From NCBI GenBank assembly GCA_963573315.1, contig OY752143.1, positions 1,426,001 to 1,490,000 on the forward strand: DNA of 64,000 nucleotides, in the 5' to 3' direction. Position numbers and translations under genes: made by a program. How positions within the stretch are numbered: position 1 is the first letter of the stretch; each line of letters opens with the position of its first letter. The notes below the pieces were generated by a model. The model made no database searches and had not been told where the DNA came from. It was given only the letters and a program-made list of their open reading frames with translations. Of the stretch, positions 54,460 through 64,000 are shown in pieces. Source of the DNA: Entomortierella parvispora (Eukaryota; Mortierellomycota; Mortierellomycetes; Mortierellales; Mortierellaceae).

Positions 54460-57400
54460 CTACTTTGATTTGGACAGGTCCCGGAATGCAGACTCGATAC
54501 AGGCCTTGATCTCCCGGTAGCTCACAATCAGGCAAGACAGCTCGTCCCTGGACATGAGTACAATCTTTTCTTCTACACCTGCATCCAACTGTTTTTTTTC
54601 CAAGTAGAAAGTACGTTGGGATAAAGTAGTAGAAGGGGAGGGGAGGGGGGTTTTTTTTATCATTAGACGAGAAAGAAAAATGAAGGAGGACGAGAAAGAG
54701 AAAGAGGTGTATCCTCGCTCCCCCTTCCTCACGCTCGCACCTCACACAGACACACAAAACCCACTACACTCTCTTTTTTCTCACAATTTTTTCTTTCCAT
54801 TATTTCTTTCAAAACGCTTACCTTGTTAAGACAAGTGAGGACATGGGCAACATCCAAGACCGGCAAACCCGCCTCGTCGACCTGATGGAAGACATAATCT
54901 CTAAATAGCTTGATAATATAACGATCGCCCGTTTCGGACCAAGCCGGATCCATGTCGAATTCAGGGCGTTCATTGATAAAGCCAAACTTCATCATCAATC
55001 GGACCAGACGACCATTCTCCAGTTCCCGACTCAAATCGCTCTCCAGAACATCGTTGGCATCCTGGACATCATTGATCTCTTGCAAAACGCGGGGGCCCAA
55101 CATGGTGATAATCTGATCCACAGTTTTCATGGGCACGGGCTGACTCATCAAGAACAAGATCATGTTCTTGAGATCCGAAGAATAATGACGCGTGATGTAA
55201 TCGATCGATTTCGTAATGTTGTGCGTTGCTGTCAGGGACTTGCAGGCAAGCGTCATCAACAACTGACCCAGGTTCAAAATATCGTCTTGCTGCAAATGCG
55301 CCAGGTTGGGGGTCGCGTCAAACGTCAACATGTCCATGATACCACAACAGTTCATACGGATTCTAACACAAGATCAGACACAGGCAAAGGATAAAGGTTA
55401 ATCCACAATTAATCGTCTCTCTTTTTTTTTCCAAGTTTTTATAAGCTCTCCAGTACAAAAACCCCATCTTTTCTTACCTGTTCTTTCCAGTGACAAGAAT
55501 CTTTGTAGGATCAATCAAACGAGCCGCCAATCCTGCAGAATGAATCTTCTTCAGCGCCGACGTCAACTGGATCAAATAAGACCACAAGATCCTCTCATGG
55601 ATCACGGGCTCTGTGGTCTTGGGGGCTCCGACCAAGACCTGGGAGGCCAACTGAGCCTGGGGGCCGAAATGGACGTCATACAACGTCTTTGAGCAAGGAT
55701 GGTAATCATACACAAAGATTAAGGAATAATCCCCAAAGGCCTTGCTGGTGAACGCTTCCCTGATCGACACAATGTTGGCATGACGGATCCGACGCCAACT
55801 CTCAATCATCTGCATCGCCAACTCATTGGTTAACCGGAACCCTTCGATCCTTCGAAGTGCATACGTTCGTCCATCGACACTGCACATGCACTTGTAAACG
55901 CTGGATTGATACCCAAACACCTCTGTCGACTTCTCCTGTGTCTGATCCAACGGGTACAACGAATGGTACTCGTGCAATTCCTCCGGCAATCCGTATTCCT
56001 GAGCGTTAACAGTCTGCAAGATCACCTCGTTCTTGCGGTGAAGTTCCTCCCGAAGACTGTCCGCGATAAAGAATCCGTGAATGGTCTTTTGATGGGGGAG
56101 CAAGTTGGAAACATGAGGCAAAGGTGTGTTGTACAAATGATACTGGAGCTATAAACATTCAACAAAGGAAAAAAGAGATGATAAATCCAAAAACGTTAGC
56201 GTCTGATCAGACACCAAAAAGGAACCCCCCCTTCCTCTTCGGTAACGGTTTCGAAAACAGTAAACAGTATCCGTTGTTGCCTTACCGGCTGATGCATCAT
56301 GGCTCCAGATCCTTGATAATAATATCCACTAGCAGATCCGTCAAAGTAAGGTGTGCTCATCGATCCTTGAAGAGACATCTGTTTAAGTGAGAAAATTCAA
56401 TGTTGTGCCAAATCAGTACAGGAATTGGGAAAGAAGTCTGCTATAATAGAGCTCGATCTGAAAACCTGATCTAGAAAGCAGAGTACTTACATCGCTAAAC
56501 TGGGCGTAGGGCGCTGCAGAAAGGCCGGTCATGCTACCGGCCAAGGAGCTTTGCATAGAAGGGGCAAAGGATTGAACTCTAGAAGCAAAACACAAGGGTA
56601 CATCTGATCCGTTAGCGTCTTGGGATCAACTAGAAGATCGCAGACGGCAGATCGGTCTAGGGATCTCTGTCTATGGGCCCCTCCCCCACACAACGAACAA
56701 CATAGTTTTACCCTTGCTGATCCACGACCCCTTGGCTGCTCTTGGGAACGAATTCTGGGGCATTAATCGACTCTGCCTTGACAGATCCAGAGCTGATGTT
56801 GGCGGGTTTAAAGATGGGCGAGTTGACATGGAGCTTGGCCTTGGAACTGATAGACGGTATACAATGAGATTAAAAAGAAGAAAAAGAGTAAGCAATCCCT
56901 TCTGCGAAAGATATAGATCTAATCTGATCCGCTTCAATTGAATATGTGCTCTTTCCCGAATCAATCTAATCCTTACATCTCTGGGCTTGCAACAGCGGCT
57001 GGTTTGTTCTAAGGTAAAGGGGGTGTTGGGAGAGGGGTCGAGGATACGTTCAATTGATGTTGAGAGGGATATCCCAGTAAAACATTAACAACAACAACAA
57101 CAACAGCAACACACTGGTAAACCTCTATCTAAACTTACGACATCGTGGTTGAACTCACAGCCCTTGCCCTCGTACTTGCAAAAACCATGGATGACAATAT
57201 TACGACAGGTGCGGTTCTTGTTACTGTTGGTCAACGACACGGCTGCATGAGTGGCAACAACATTACGAACGGATTAGGGATCGTTTTGGGCAAACAAACA
57301 AGATGAAAGTGGAACAAAGAGAGTGGAGAGAGAGAGTGTGTGTGTGAGAGAAAGAGAGAGTGAGCGAAAAGGATGCAGTCAGCATGCAGAAATGGACAGT

Positions 57401-57698
57401 AATCCGTCTAGTATGAAAGAGGGTGGCACTGTGCGCATGGACCGCTGCATCCACGCTGCACTACCGGTGCAGGGTGCAACACACATGGAGGTGTGCTTGG
57501 ACATGCAAAAAAGAGCCAGTTTTAAATGGTGTCTTTACGTTTCGTAGGCTGGGAAGCTTTGGAGGCAGCAGGGGATGCGGCGGCAGCAGCAGAGGCCTTG
57601 GCTGTCCAGGCATTGGTGGAGGTGGCAGCAGCAGGGGTCGAGGGAGAGCCCTCGGCGGCTGTTCCTGGCGGCGCCATGATGGGGATAGCTGAGGCCAT
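54460..57698 (-). CDS. PAN3: PAN3, regulatory subunit of the PAN2-PAN3 deadenylase
   Basis: Nine exons: 57698-57539, 57242-57139, 57008-56977, 56846-56712, 56578-56491, 56378-56286, 56148-55478, 55362-54822 and 54588-54460; 650 residues, the usual size. A CCCH zinc finger near residues 60-88 (NRTCRNIVIHGFCKYEGKGCEFNHD) is followed by two PAM2-like motifs (LHVNSPIFKPA and INAPEFVP) that would bind the poly(A)-binding protein. The pseudokinase reads STEVFGYQSSVYKC, YALRRIEGF and HANIVSIREAF, and then GKNRIRMNCCGIMDML. The C-terminal coiled coil and knob contain [28 protein letters not shown] and VSYREIKACIESAF, which bind PAN2. It acts in the first step of mRNA poly(A) shortening. Confidence 0.93.
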
Positions 57699-58022
57699 GG
57701 GGATGGGGGGGGAGGGGACAGATGTGAATGATGCAAACACTTTGCGCAAATCGACTCGCGCATGGCACACAAAGCGCGTGGGCGGGCGGACGGGGGATTT
57801 TTTTTTTTTTTTTTTTTTTTTTCATCCACACTTGCAACAGTGTGAAAATGTGGGTGGCTTAGTGGTCATGTGATCCATTCATTCTGTCAACCCATGCAGA
57901 TTCAAACTAGTTTTTTTGCAAGTAGAAAGGGTGAATGGTATATTGAAGGATTGAAGGGCCGCAAAAGAGCAATAAAACGTAAATATAGCAAGTGAAGGGT
58001 CACTGGGGTTCATCAAGTGCAA
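57699..58022. other. Short intergenic region with a T-tract
   Basis: This lies between the PAN3 start and the stop of the next minus gene. A run of about 25 T lies at 57798-57822. AATAAA on the plus strand and TTTATT on the other occur near 57971. No gene is seen. Confidence 0.4.
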
Positions 58023-59765
58023 TTATTGCCCTAATGGGGCATAGCTGGTCTTCTTCCCATAGTCTGTGCTAACGCTGCCGGGTGTCCTTTTCAGTGTCAG
58101 AGTCCGGCCCAGTTTGCTCTTGGACATCCACCCTGAAATCCCTCCACCGTTCGTCTTCCTGGACGCCTCTGCCGTGAGTGGAAACAATGTCTGGATCGGG
58201 AATTGGATAAATAGCAGCGTCAGGAACCGTTCCGTTTCCTCGGCAAGCTCTGGTTCTAGACACGAGGGTTCTGATGGAAATGTTGTTGGTGATTTAGGTA
58301 CTCCGCCTGACCCCAGCCCTCCTGCATGAACTCCTGTCTGTGTTTGGACAACAGGACGACCGCCCTCTGCAGCACTGACGGTGCGAGTGCCGAGTTGATA
58401 CGCCATTGATGCTGGGATCGCCGGTGGTGGCGCCATTGGTGGGAGTGGACCCCATCCCTCAGGAGGTGGTCGAACAACCGTGGGCTTTCGCTGCAGCTTA
58501 CTCGAGCCTTTGTCTGCTCCTGAGAGTGGCGAGGGTTCGGGCAAAATCGATCGAAGGTTAGGTCCAGATTTGATCGCGGGTAAAGGTACAAATCCCGTTG
58601 CGGGTGGGAGTCCCGACGCAATTGGACCGTGTGCCTTCGAAGGTGGGGGTGGAGGAGTCTGCCCATTCAAGTTTGCCTGACGGACACGGTCCTGATGAAT
58701 CTTTTCCTGTTGCTTTTGGACGCGCTGAGGGTAGTTGGGAGGGTTGAGATCAACCTTATACATCATCTCCCACGAAGGAGGTCCATGGGTCAAGCCCTCC
58801 ATCACCACAGGCACAAGGGGATCCAGCAAAGGTTGCGAAGGGAAGAAGGGGGTATCTACCATGCACGAGGTTGTAGGCGAGACTCTGTAATATCCCTTGT
58901 CCTTGATGTCCAATTGGAAAGGACGACCCAACAATGTGGTGGCGCGGTCAAGGTCGCGCTCGGTCATAGGTTCCGATCCATCCTCAGGAGTGTCAAAGCC
59001 AGCAAGACGGAAGACGGGGTGATGTGCGCCATAAGGGGTGACCAGCGTCAGAGCTTGAACGACAGGGCGGGCCAGGGCAGAGTTTTCAAAGTACCGTCGG
59101 GACTTTAGCTGTGACGCCCTGAAAACAGCCTGAAGCGAGGCTGGGTCAAGATGCTGGAAGATAAATTCGAGTGAAAAGACAGCCTTGCGTTCCTGGCACA
59201 ACGTTGCCTTGAGCACGGTGCGCTGGAGGACAAGGGTGAGGGTCTTTGCAGTGATTGCGCGGCAGCGTTTGGAGAGGTGTGCAAACGACATTAGCTGAGC
59301 CAGGTCAAAGTTGCGAGCTATGCGGATAAGGATGTGGTCGTCCAAACGCAGGAGGCGTGAGGCAGCCTTGCCTGAATGCTGAAGGATGGGCACCTGCGGT
59401 ACAGGAGGGACAATTCCCTGATGCACAACCTGGCCTGGAAGGTGTCTTGACTGACGACGGAAAAGTGAGAGCGAACGACCAACGCGGTTGCCACCTCCGT
59501 TGCTGGTCGTCTGGTACTGTTGCTCCTGTTGATGTTGATGCTGCTGGCGCTGATGGGCGGCATGTCCTTCTGCGGAATAATGTGTGGCAGTGAGAGGAAT
59601 GGAGTTGAGCTCATGGTCGTCTTCGACAGAGTGGAGTCCGTTGGGTTCATATGACTTTACGCGGCGGTGCGAGACGTCGGTGGATGAAGTACTGTAGGAC
59701 CGACGGGCGCCATGATGCGAGCTTGAGAATGAGTCCTGCGAATAGTTGAGGGACGTGGCCATCAT
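58023..59765 (-). CDS. F-box-like protein with a long Pro-rich C-terminus
   Basis: A single exon of 580 residues beginning MMATSLNYSQDSF. Residues 1-130 are Ser/His/Gln-rich and disordered. Residues about 137-185 (ASRLLRLDDHILIRIARNFDLAQLMSFAHLSKRCRAITAKTL, spread over the domain) fit an F-box helical fold. The next 150 residues are folded-looking, with no recognised family (AVFSLEFIFQHLDPASLQAVF, FQLDIKDKGYYRV). The remainder is Pro/Ser/Gly-rich and ends with a basic segment (GWMSKSKLGRTLTLKR). It may be an SCF adaptor. The F-box match is by pattern only. Confidence 0.6.
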   Translation of the reverse strand: MMATSLNYSQDSFSSSHHGARRSYSTSSTDVSHRRVKSYEPNGLHSVEDDHELNSIPLTATHYSAEGHAAHQRQQHQHQQEQQYQTTSNGGGNRVGRSLSLFRRQSRHLPGQVVHQGIVPPVPQVPILQHSGKAASRLLRLDDHILIRIARNFDLAQLMSFAHLSKRCRAITAKTLTLVLQRTVLKATLCQERKAVFSLEFIFQHLDPASLQAVFRASQLKSRRYFENSALARPVVQALTLVTPYGAHHPVFRLAGFDTPEDGSEPMTERDLDRATTLLGRPFQLDIKDKGYYRVSPTTSCMVDTPFFPSQPLLDPLVPVVMEGLTHGPPSWEMMYKVDLNPPNYPQRVQKQQEKIHQDRVRQANLNGQTPPPPPSKAHGPIASGLPPATGFVPLPAIKSGPNLRSILPEPSPLSGADKGSSKLQRKPTVVRPPPEGWGPLPPMAPPPAIPASMAYQLGTRTVSAAEGGRPVVQTQTGVHAGGLGSGGVPKSPTTFPSEPSCLEPELAEETERFLTLLFIQFPIQTLFPLTAEASRKTNGGGISGWMSKSKLGRTLTLKRTPGSVSTDYGKKTSYAPLGQ

Positions 59766-60721
59766 GTGGGGCAGATGTCGGAGGGGTGTAAAAAAGTAGA
59801 AGAGAGGCGATGGAGGAAGAGGGGAGTTCTTTTTTTAAATAGGGTGTGGATGGTGGCAAAAAAAAAAAAAAAAAAAAAAAAAAGTGAGAGAAAACACTAC
59901 AGGGTGGCAAAAAGCAAAGAAACAAAGGAGGAGAACAAAGAGACAGCGGACGAGTCTGGTGGAGTGAACGGACAAAGGAAAGGACAGAAGAGCAAGAGGA
60001 GGGGGGAAAGGAAGGGGGAAGCAGAACAGAAGAGAGAGAGAGAAAGAGAAAGAGAGAAAGAGAGAGCCTGAAGCCAAGAGTAAAAAAAGAACAAAGCTTG
60101 TCGTGTAATTTGTGCGCGGGTTATTGCTGGGCAGTCGGGGCACAGAGTGGAGAGACAAGAGAGAATCAAAAACGCGGAGGAGGAGCAGCAGGAAGAAGAA
60201 GGGGGGCAGGGAGGGAGAAAGTGCGGTGAACAAAGAGAAAGACACGCACGCACGCAGCCAGGAGGAAGAAAGCAGAGAGAGAGAGAGAGAGAAAAAGATG
60301 GAGAGAAAAGAAAGGGGAAGGAGCAAGGGAGATCCCCGATCCAGGTCTGCTTGCTTTCATCCCTTTCATCCATCTGCCCATCCATCCGTCCATCCTTCAT
60401 TCGTATACTGCACATTGCCCCAGTCGATCCACACGATGCGCCCACGCGCCACGCGCGCTTGCAGCAGCCAGCAGGGGAGAAGAGCGACAGCGCAGGGCAA
60501 AGTGCAAAAAAGACTCTTAAGGGTGCAAGTGCCGCTCCGCAGTGTGTCACGCTTCTTGCCTGCTGTAGACAGCCCCCGTCGGTTTCGTCTCACTTTCCTT
60601 TTTCTCTTGTGCAAAAAAAAAAGGAAGACAGACATTCATCTCAACTCCGTCTCATTCGTCCATTCATTCATTCCTCCGTTCCTTCAGTCCCTCTGCTCCT
60701 CACATTCATACTCGTACTCAA
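59766..60721. other. Divergent promoter region with A- and GA-tracts
   Basis: An A24 run occurs at 59860-59883, and GA-rich sequence at 60030-60065 and 60265-60310 gives spurious open frames on all strands. TCCATC-type repeats lie near 60355-60395. It probably holds the promoters of the F-box-like and trimethyllysine dioxygenase genes. Confidence 0.45.
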
Positions 60722-63059
60722 ATGCTTCGCATCCTCGCCCCTGCTAGGGCTGCTCTGAGGTAGAGTCGGCCACCTCCTCCCTCAGCTCTTGCGCGTACCC
60801 GTCTCCAGTACAGGACTTAACTCACGCCTTCATTTTCATCAATTCGTCTGCCTGTCCCCGATAGACTCTCCTCTGCCCGATCTGCACCCTCGGCCATTCC
60901 CTCACGGGCGGTCTCTGCATCCTCTGTGTTCCTCTCCCGACCCACCCTCTTTGTCCCTCGCCTCTTCTCCACAGTAAGCATGCAGATCACGAAATAGTTA
61001 TCAACGCGACCGTTAGTTGTGCGACTCTTCTCTCGCAATACGCAAACGTCTAAATTGGAAAACCACACGTGTCATTTTGCTCCGATAGACTGGTGTTCGA
61101 TGCAACAGCAACAGCACAGCACCACCACCACAAGTAGACCCCAAGGGCAAGGACCATGTCGTGGCAGTTGGAAACAAGGTCCATCTTCAATGGATCGACG
61201 GAACCACGAGTCGATTGTAATGATTTCTTTAGTGTGTTTGTGCAGATCAGAAAAGGAAACCCGATTTTTTCCTTCATGGCCTGTTCCCCCATCGTTAACC
61301 TGCCTCGCTCGCATGTTTGCTCTATAGCCACAACTTCTGGCTCAGGGACCATTGCCATTGCCCAGAGTGCTACCATTCTGTCACGAAGCAGCGACTGGTG
61401 AACACCTTCAAGGTAACCCTCCCCCCCTGGCGATCGATCGATCGGCTAATCATCCCACACGAAAAAACGCGTTCTCGATTTCTGGAAGCTAAAGTTAACT
61501 TCCCACTCCCACGATCTTCTTTTTTAGCTCCCTCGTGACATTGCTCCAAAGTCAGTCTCTTTGACAGTGACAGGACTCGATATTGTTTGTATGTGATGGC
61601 ACTTCAGGTCTTCGCCGATCTGCGCAAGCATCGTGGATGAGCCCATCTTCTAACCCATTTCGCTGACGATCGGGATATAAACTCTTTAGGGAATCACAAC
61701 GACCATAAGAGCCACTATAGTTACAGCTGGCTGCAGAAGCACTCTTACGATCCAAAGATCATGGACCCCTACAAACCAGAAGGGGCAGAGTAAGACCGTC
61801 TCCAGGAAACGGATGCGATTTCCAAGAAACTCTTTTTACTGATCAGGCATTCCCGAACATGGGGCTGTTCGTTGTGTTCCAAATAGCAAAATCACATGGG
61901 GCAAGTCAATCTTGAGCAAATTACCTGAGGTCGCCTACAAGGATGTCATGGAGTCTGACAAGGGTCTTGCAAAGTGGCTGGACAACATTGTACGCGGAAA
62001 TGGAAATGATTGGCTTCTCTTTCCCTCGGTGTTGTTGTGGTTCGTTGGTGCGCAGTGTTGACCAACAATCTTCCCTCTTTTGGACATTTGCTCTTAGCAC
62101 ATCTTTGGGTTCTCGTATGTCACTGGCGTACCAGTCACCACTGAAGCAACGGAGGCATTAGCAAACAGGATCGCCTTCATTCGCGAGACACACTATGGTG
62201 AGTGAAGGGTAGATGAGAGCGGCGGTAGTTGATCTTCCGTGCAAGGTGGCGTGATATGTTCCTCTATACTAAACACATCATTTTGTTTTTACCTAGGCGG
62301 CTTTTGGGATTTCACATCTGATCTTGGACATGGTGATACCGCTTACACGGATTTGGCCTTGGGCGCCCATACAGACACGACTTATTTTACTGATCCCGTC
62401 GGGTATGTTTCCCCAGCCATTGGACTGCACCTGACGAAAAGAATATCTTTTTCTCTGCACACCACTGCCCTTGCATCAGGGCGGAAGGCTAACGGGCCTT
62501 ATTTAATTTTATGTATCGATCCATGAACAGATTGCAGATGTTTCACCTTCTGCACCACGATGGCGAAGGCGGACACAACTTGCTCGTGGACGGATTCCAT
62601 TGTGCCAAAATCCTCAAAGAGCAGTACCCGCAATCGTACAAGACCCTTTCAGAGATCGGGGTCCCCGCCCACAGTGCCGGTGATGCCTCGACTCATATTG
62701 TTCCCTCTCCTCGACGAAACCCAATCCTAAAGCACGACCCCGTGACCCGCGATCTGGTCCAAGTGCGATTCAACAATGACGATCGGTCGACCTTGGATCA
62801 TCTGGATGCAGATCAGGTCGAGGCCTTTTATTCGGCCTTGTTTGATTGGAACAAGGTCTTGACAGATGAAAAGAATCTTTTGTGGACAAAATTCCAACCG
62901 GGACGAGTCTTGATCTTTGACAACTGGAGATGTCTTCATGGACGATCGGCGTTCACGGGAAAGAGACGGATGTGTGGAGCTTATACCAACTGGGACGATT
63001 ACCGTTCACGCTGGAGAACTTTGAACACCCCGGCCGCTCAACTGGCCGAAGAGCTTTAG
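60722..63059 (+). CDS. Trimethyllysine dioxygenase, mitochondrial (carnitine synthesis)
   Basis: Ten exons: 60722-60759, 60865-60973, 61089-61216, 61328-61412, 61528-61588, 61690-61789, 61887-61989, 62098-62197, 62297-62402 and 62531-63059; 452 residues. The first 45 residues (MLRILAPARAALRLSSARSA...) are an Arg/Ser/Ala-rich mitochondrial presequence. A zinc-binding N-terminal domain follows (FHNFWLRDHCHCPECYH). The Fe(II)/2-oxoglutarate site has His266-x-Asp268 (GAHTDTTYF) and the distal His413 in NWRCLHGR. The ending FTGKRRMCGAYTNWDDYRSR fits epsilon-N-trimethyllysine hydroxylase better than gamma-butyrobetaine dioxygenase, which shares the fold. It would hydroxylate trimethyllysine, the first step of carnitine synthesis. 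Confidence 0.88.
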
Positions 63060-64000
63060 AGGGAGGATTCAGATTCTGAAATAGAAGGAGAAAGAGAAAG
63101 AGGCACTGAGCGAGCATCTCAGTATTTGTTATATATATATAGATGTTAGACAAAAGCATTGGATAGAACCAGCATGATCCGATAAAGAGGAAGACGTTGA
63201 CTTCAATAGGTCCATTTGTGCATGATTTGAATTATATTCCATCATCAGTCACTATCACTTTATTTTCTTAACGAATTTTTCTGGCGCTTACTACAAGGGG
63301 AAAGCTCAATATGATTCCGCCCTGAGAATCCATTTGGCAGGCGATGGTTTGGGATCTTTTCTTGAGGAGGGTTGATCACGTCGCATGTGTCTCTGTGACT
63401 CCTTCGATTTTAAGCAATAAGTCCACGTCATTCATATCCGACGTCCTGTCCTTGGGGGGGGGCTCCTTCGACTCGAACGGCTTTAACAGTATTTATTCTG
63501 CCATGGTCGACCACCAGATCAAAGGTGACCTAGTGGCCGCCGATGTTACTATCCAAGAGGATCCAGAGTTAGTTAATCCGTTATAACCAAGTCAGTCATC
63601 AACCATGCAATCATTTGGGCCACTGTAGCTCTTGCTCGACCCAATTCCAGCAATCATAGATTTCTTCAAAAGGTCAAGGGGCGTCTCGCAGCTTCCGTTC
63701 TTGAAAAAAGAAACAGATACAGATCCACGACCCGTTAGCCCATCCACCGAAATCAACAATAAAAAACCTAATAAAGGGATGACAAAGGATGTTTGCTGAC
63801 CACGCACTTCCTATCCCCAAGGGAAGGCGTCATGAAGGTTTGAGGGTGAGGATCACATTTCCCTTCTCCATCCCTGAGAGAAAGACGAAAGATCCTCAAG
63901 GTCACCTTAAGAGAGAGCCAGTCACCGATTTCTGTTGCCAGAGCTCAGAGGTCAGAACTATATAATAAGGATCAGAAAAATGGGATCCACCTGGCCTGTT
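63060..64000. other. Right-edge region, no supported gene
   Basis: After the 3' end of the dioxygenase gene (an AT dinucleotide tract at 63130-63142) there are only short open frames. One on the plus strand at 63344-63586 and one on the minus strand at 63807-63592 lack motifs and, for the latter, an ATG. They could be fragments of genes lying beyond the window. Confidence 0.35.

Noticed and set aside
63592-63807. A minus-strand frame resembling a small secreted protein
   Set aside because: It has no ATG (GTG only), no conserved motif and no splice context.

Overview
The window is nuclear DNA of a filamentous fungus, most likely an early-diverging zygomycete of the Mortierella type (inference). 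The genes are small and dense, with many short introns (GTAAGT/GTATGT donors, T-rich tracts before AG) and CT- or CA-rich 5' leaders. Proteins such as sepiapterin reductase, PP6, PAN3, Prp38 and trimethyllysine hydroxylase are clearly eukaryotic. Splice models were built by hand; in each complete multi-exon model the exon lengths sum to a multiple of three and every junction keeps the reading frame.

Layout. 1-14.4 kb: a partial LRAT-like gene (-), a small zinc-ribbon protein (+), a CsbD-like protein (+), a CBM48 glycogen-binding protein (-), a three-repeat Myb protein with C2H2 fingers (+), an unknown CxxC/HxxxxC protein (+), mitochondrial rRNA methyltransferase Mrm1 (-) and splicing factor Prp38 (+). 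14.8-21.1 kb: a 2018-residue NACHT-HEAT NLR-like receptor (-) whose repeats include 297-bp near-identical units. 21.8-36.2 kb: sepiapterin reductase (+), a Kelch-type membrane protein (-), an arrestin (-), a DUF2045/KIAA0930 protein (+), an F-box-like protein (+), a Vfa1-like protein (-) and an acyl-CoA-binding/ankyrin protein (+).

36.8-46.0 kb is the most interesting part. It is a complete 9169-bp DNA transposon with 21-bp terminal inverted repeats (20/21 identical) and a perfect 8-bp target-site duplication. It carries three genes: (i) a six-exon gene for a 1210-residue protein that joins a FEN1/XPG-like flap-nuclease domain to a Fanzor (eukaryotic TnpB) RuvC nuclease, both with their catalytic residues; (ii) a SANT/Myb-like DNA-binding protein; (iii) a Mutator-like (MULE) DDE transposase with a SWIM zinc finger. 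Between the Fanzor stop codon and the left end lies a nested inverted-repeat structure, better paired as RNA from the Fanzor strand, placed where a Fanzor guide RNA scaffold would be expected. The element sits about 0.3 kb upstream of the PP6 phosphatase gene.

46.3-64 kb: PP6/Sit4 catalytic subunit (+), with a probable GC-AG intron; a secreted protein with six identical-length 46-residue repeats, each with a Lys-Arg (Kex2-type) site (+); a PTPMT1-like phosphatase (-); a two-helix glycine-rich membrane protein (+); deadenylase subunit PAN3 (-); an F-box-like protein (-); and trimethyllysine dioxygenase of carnitine synthesis (+). Neighbouring genes are otherwise functionally unrelated housekeeping genes, often divergently arranged.
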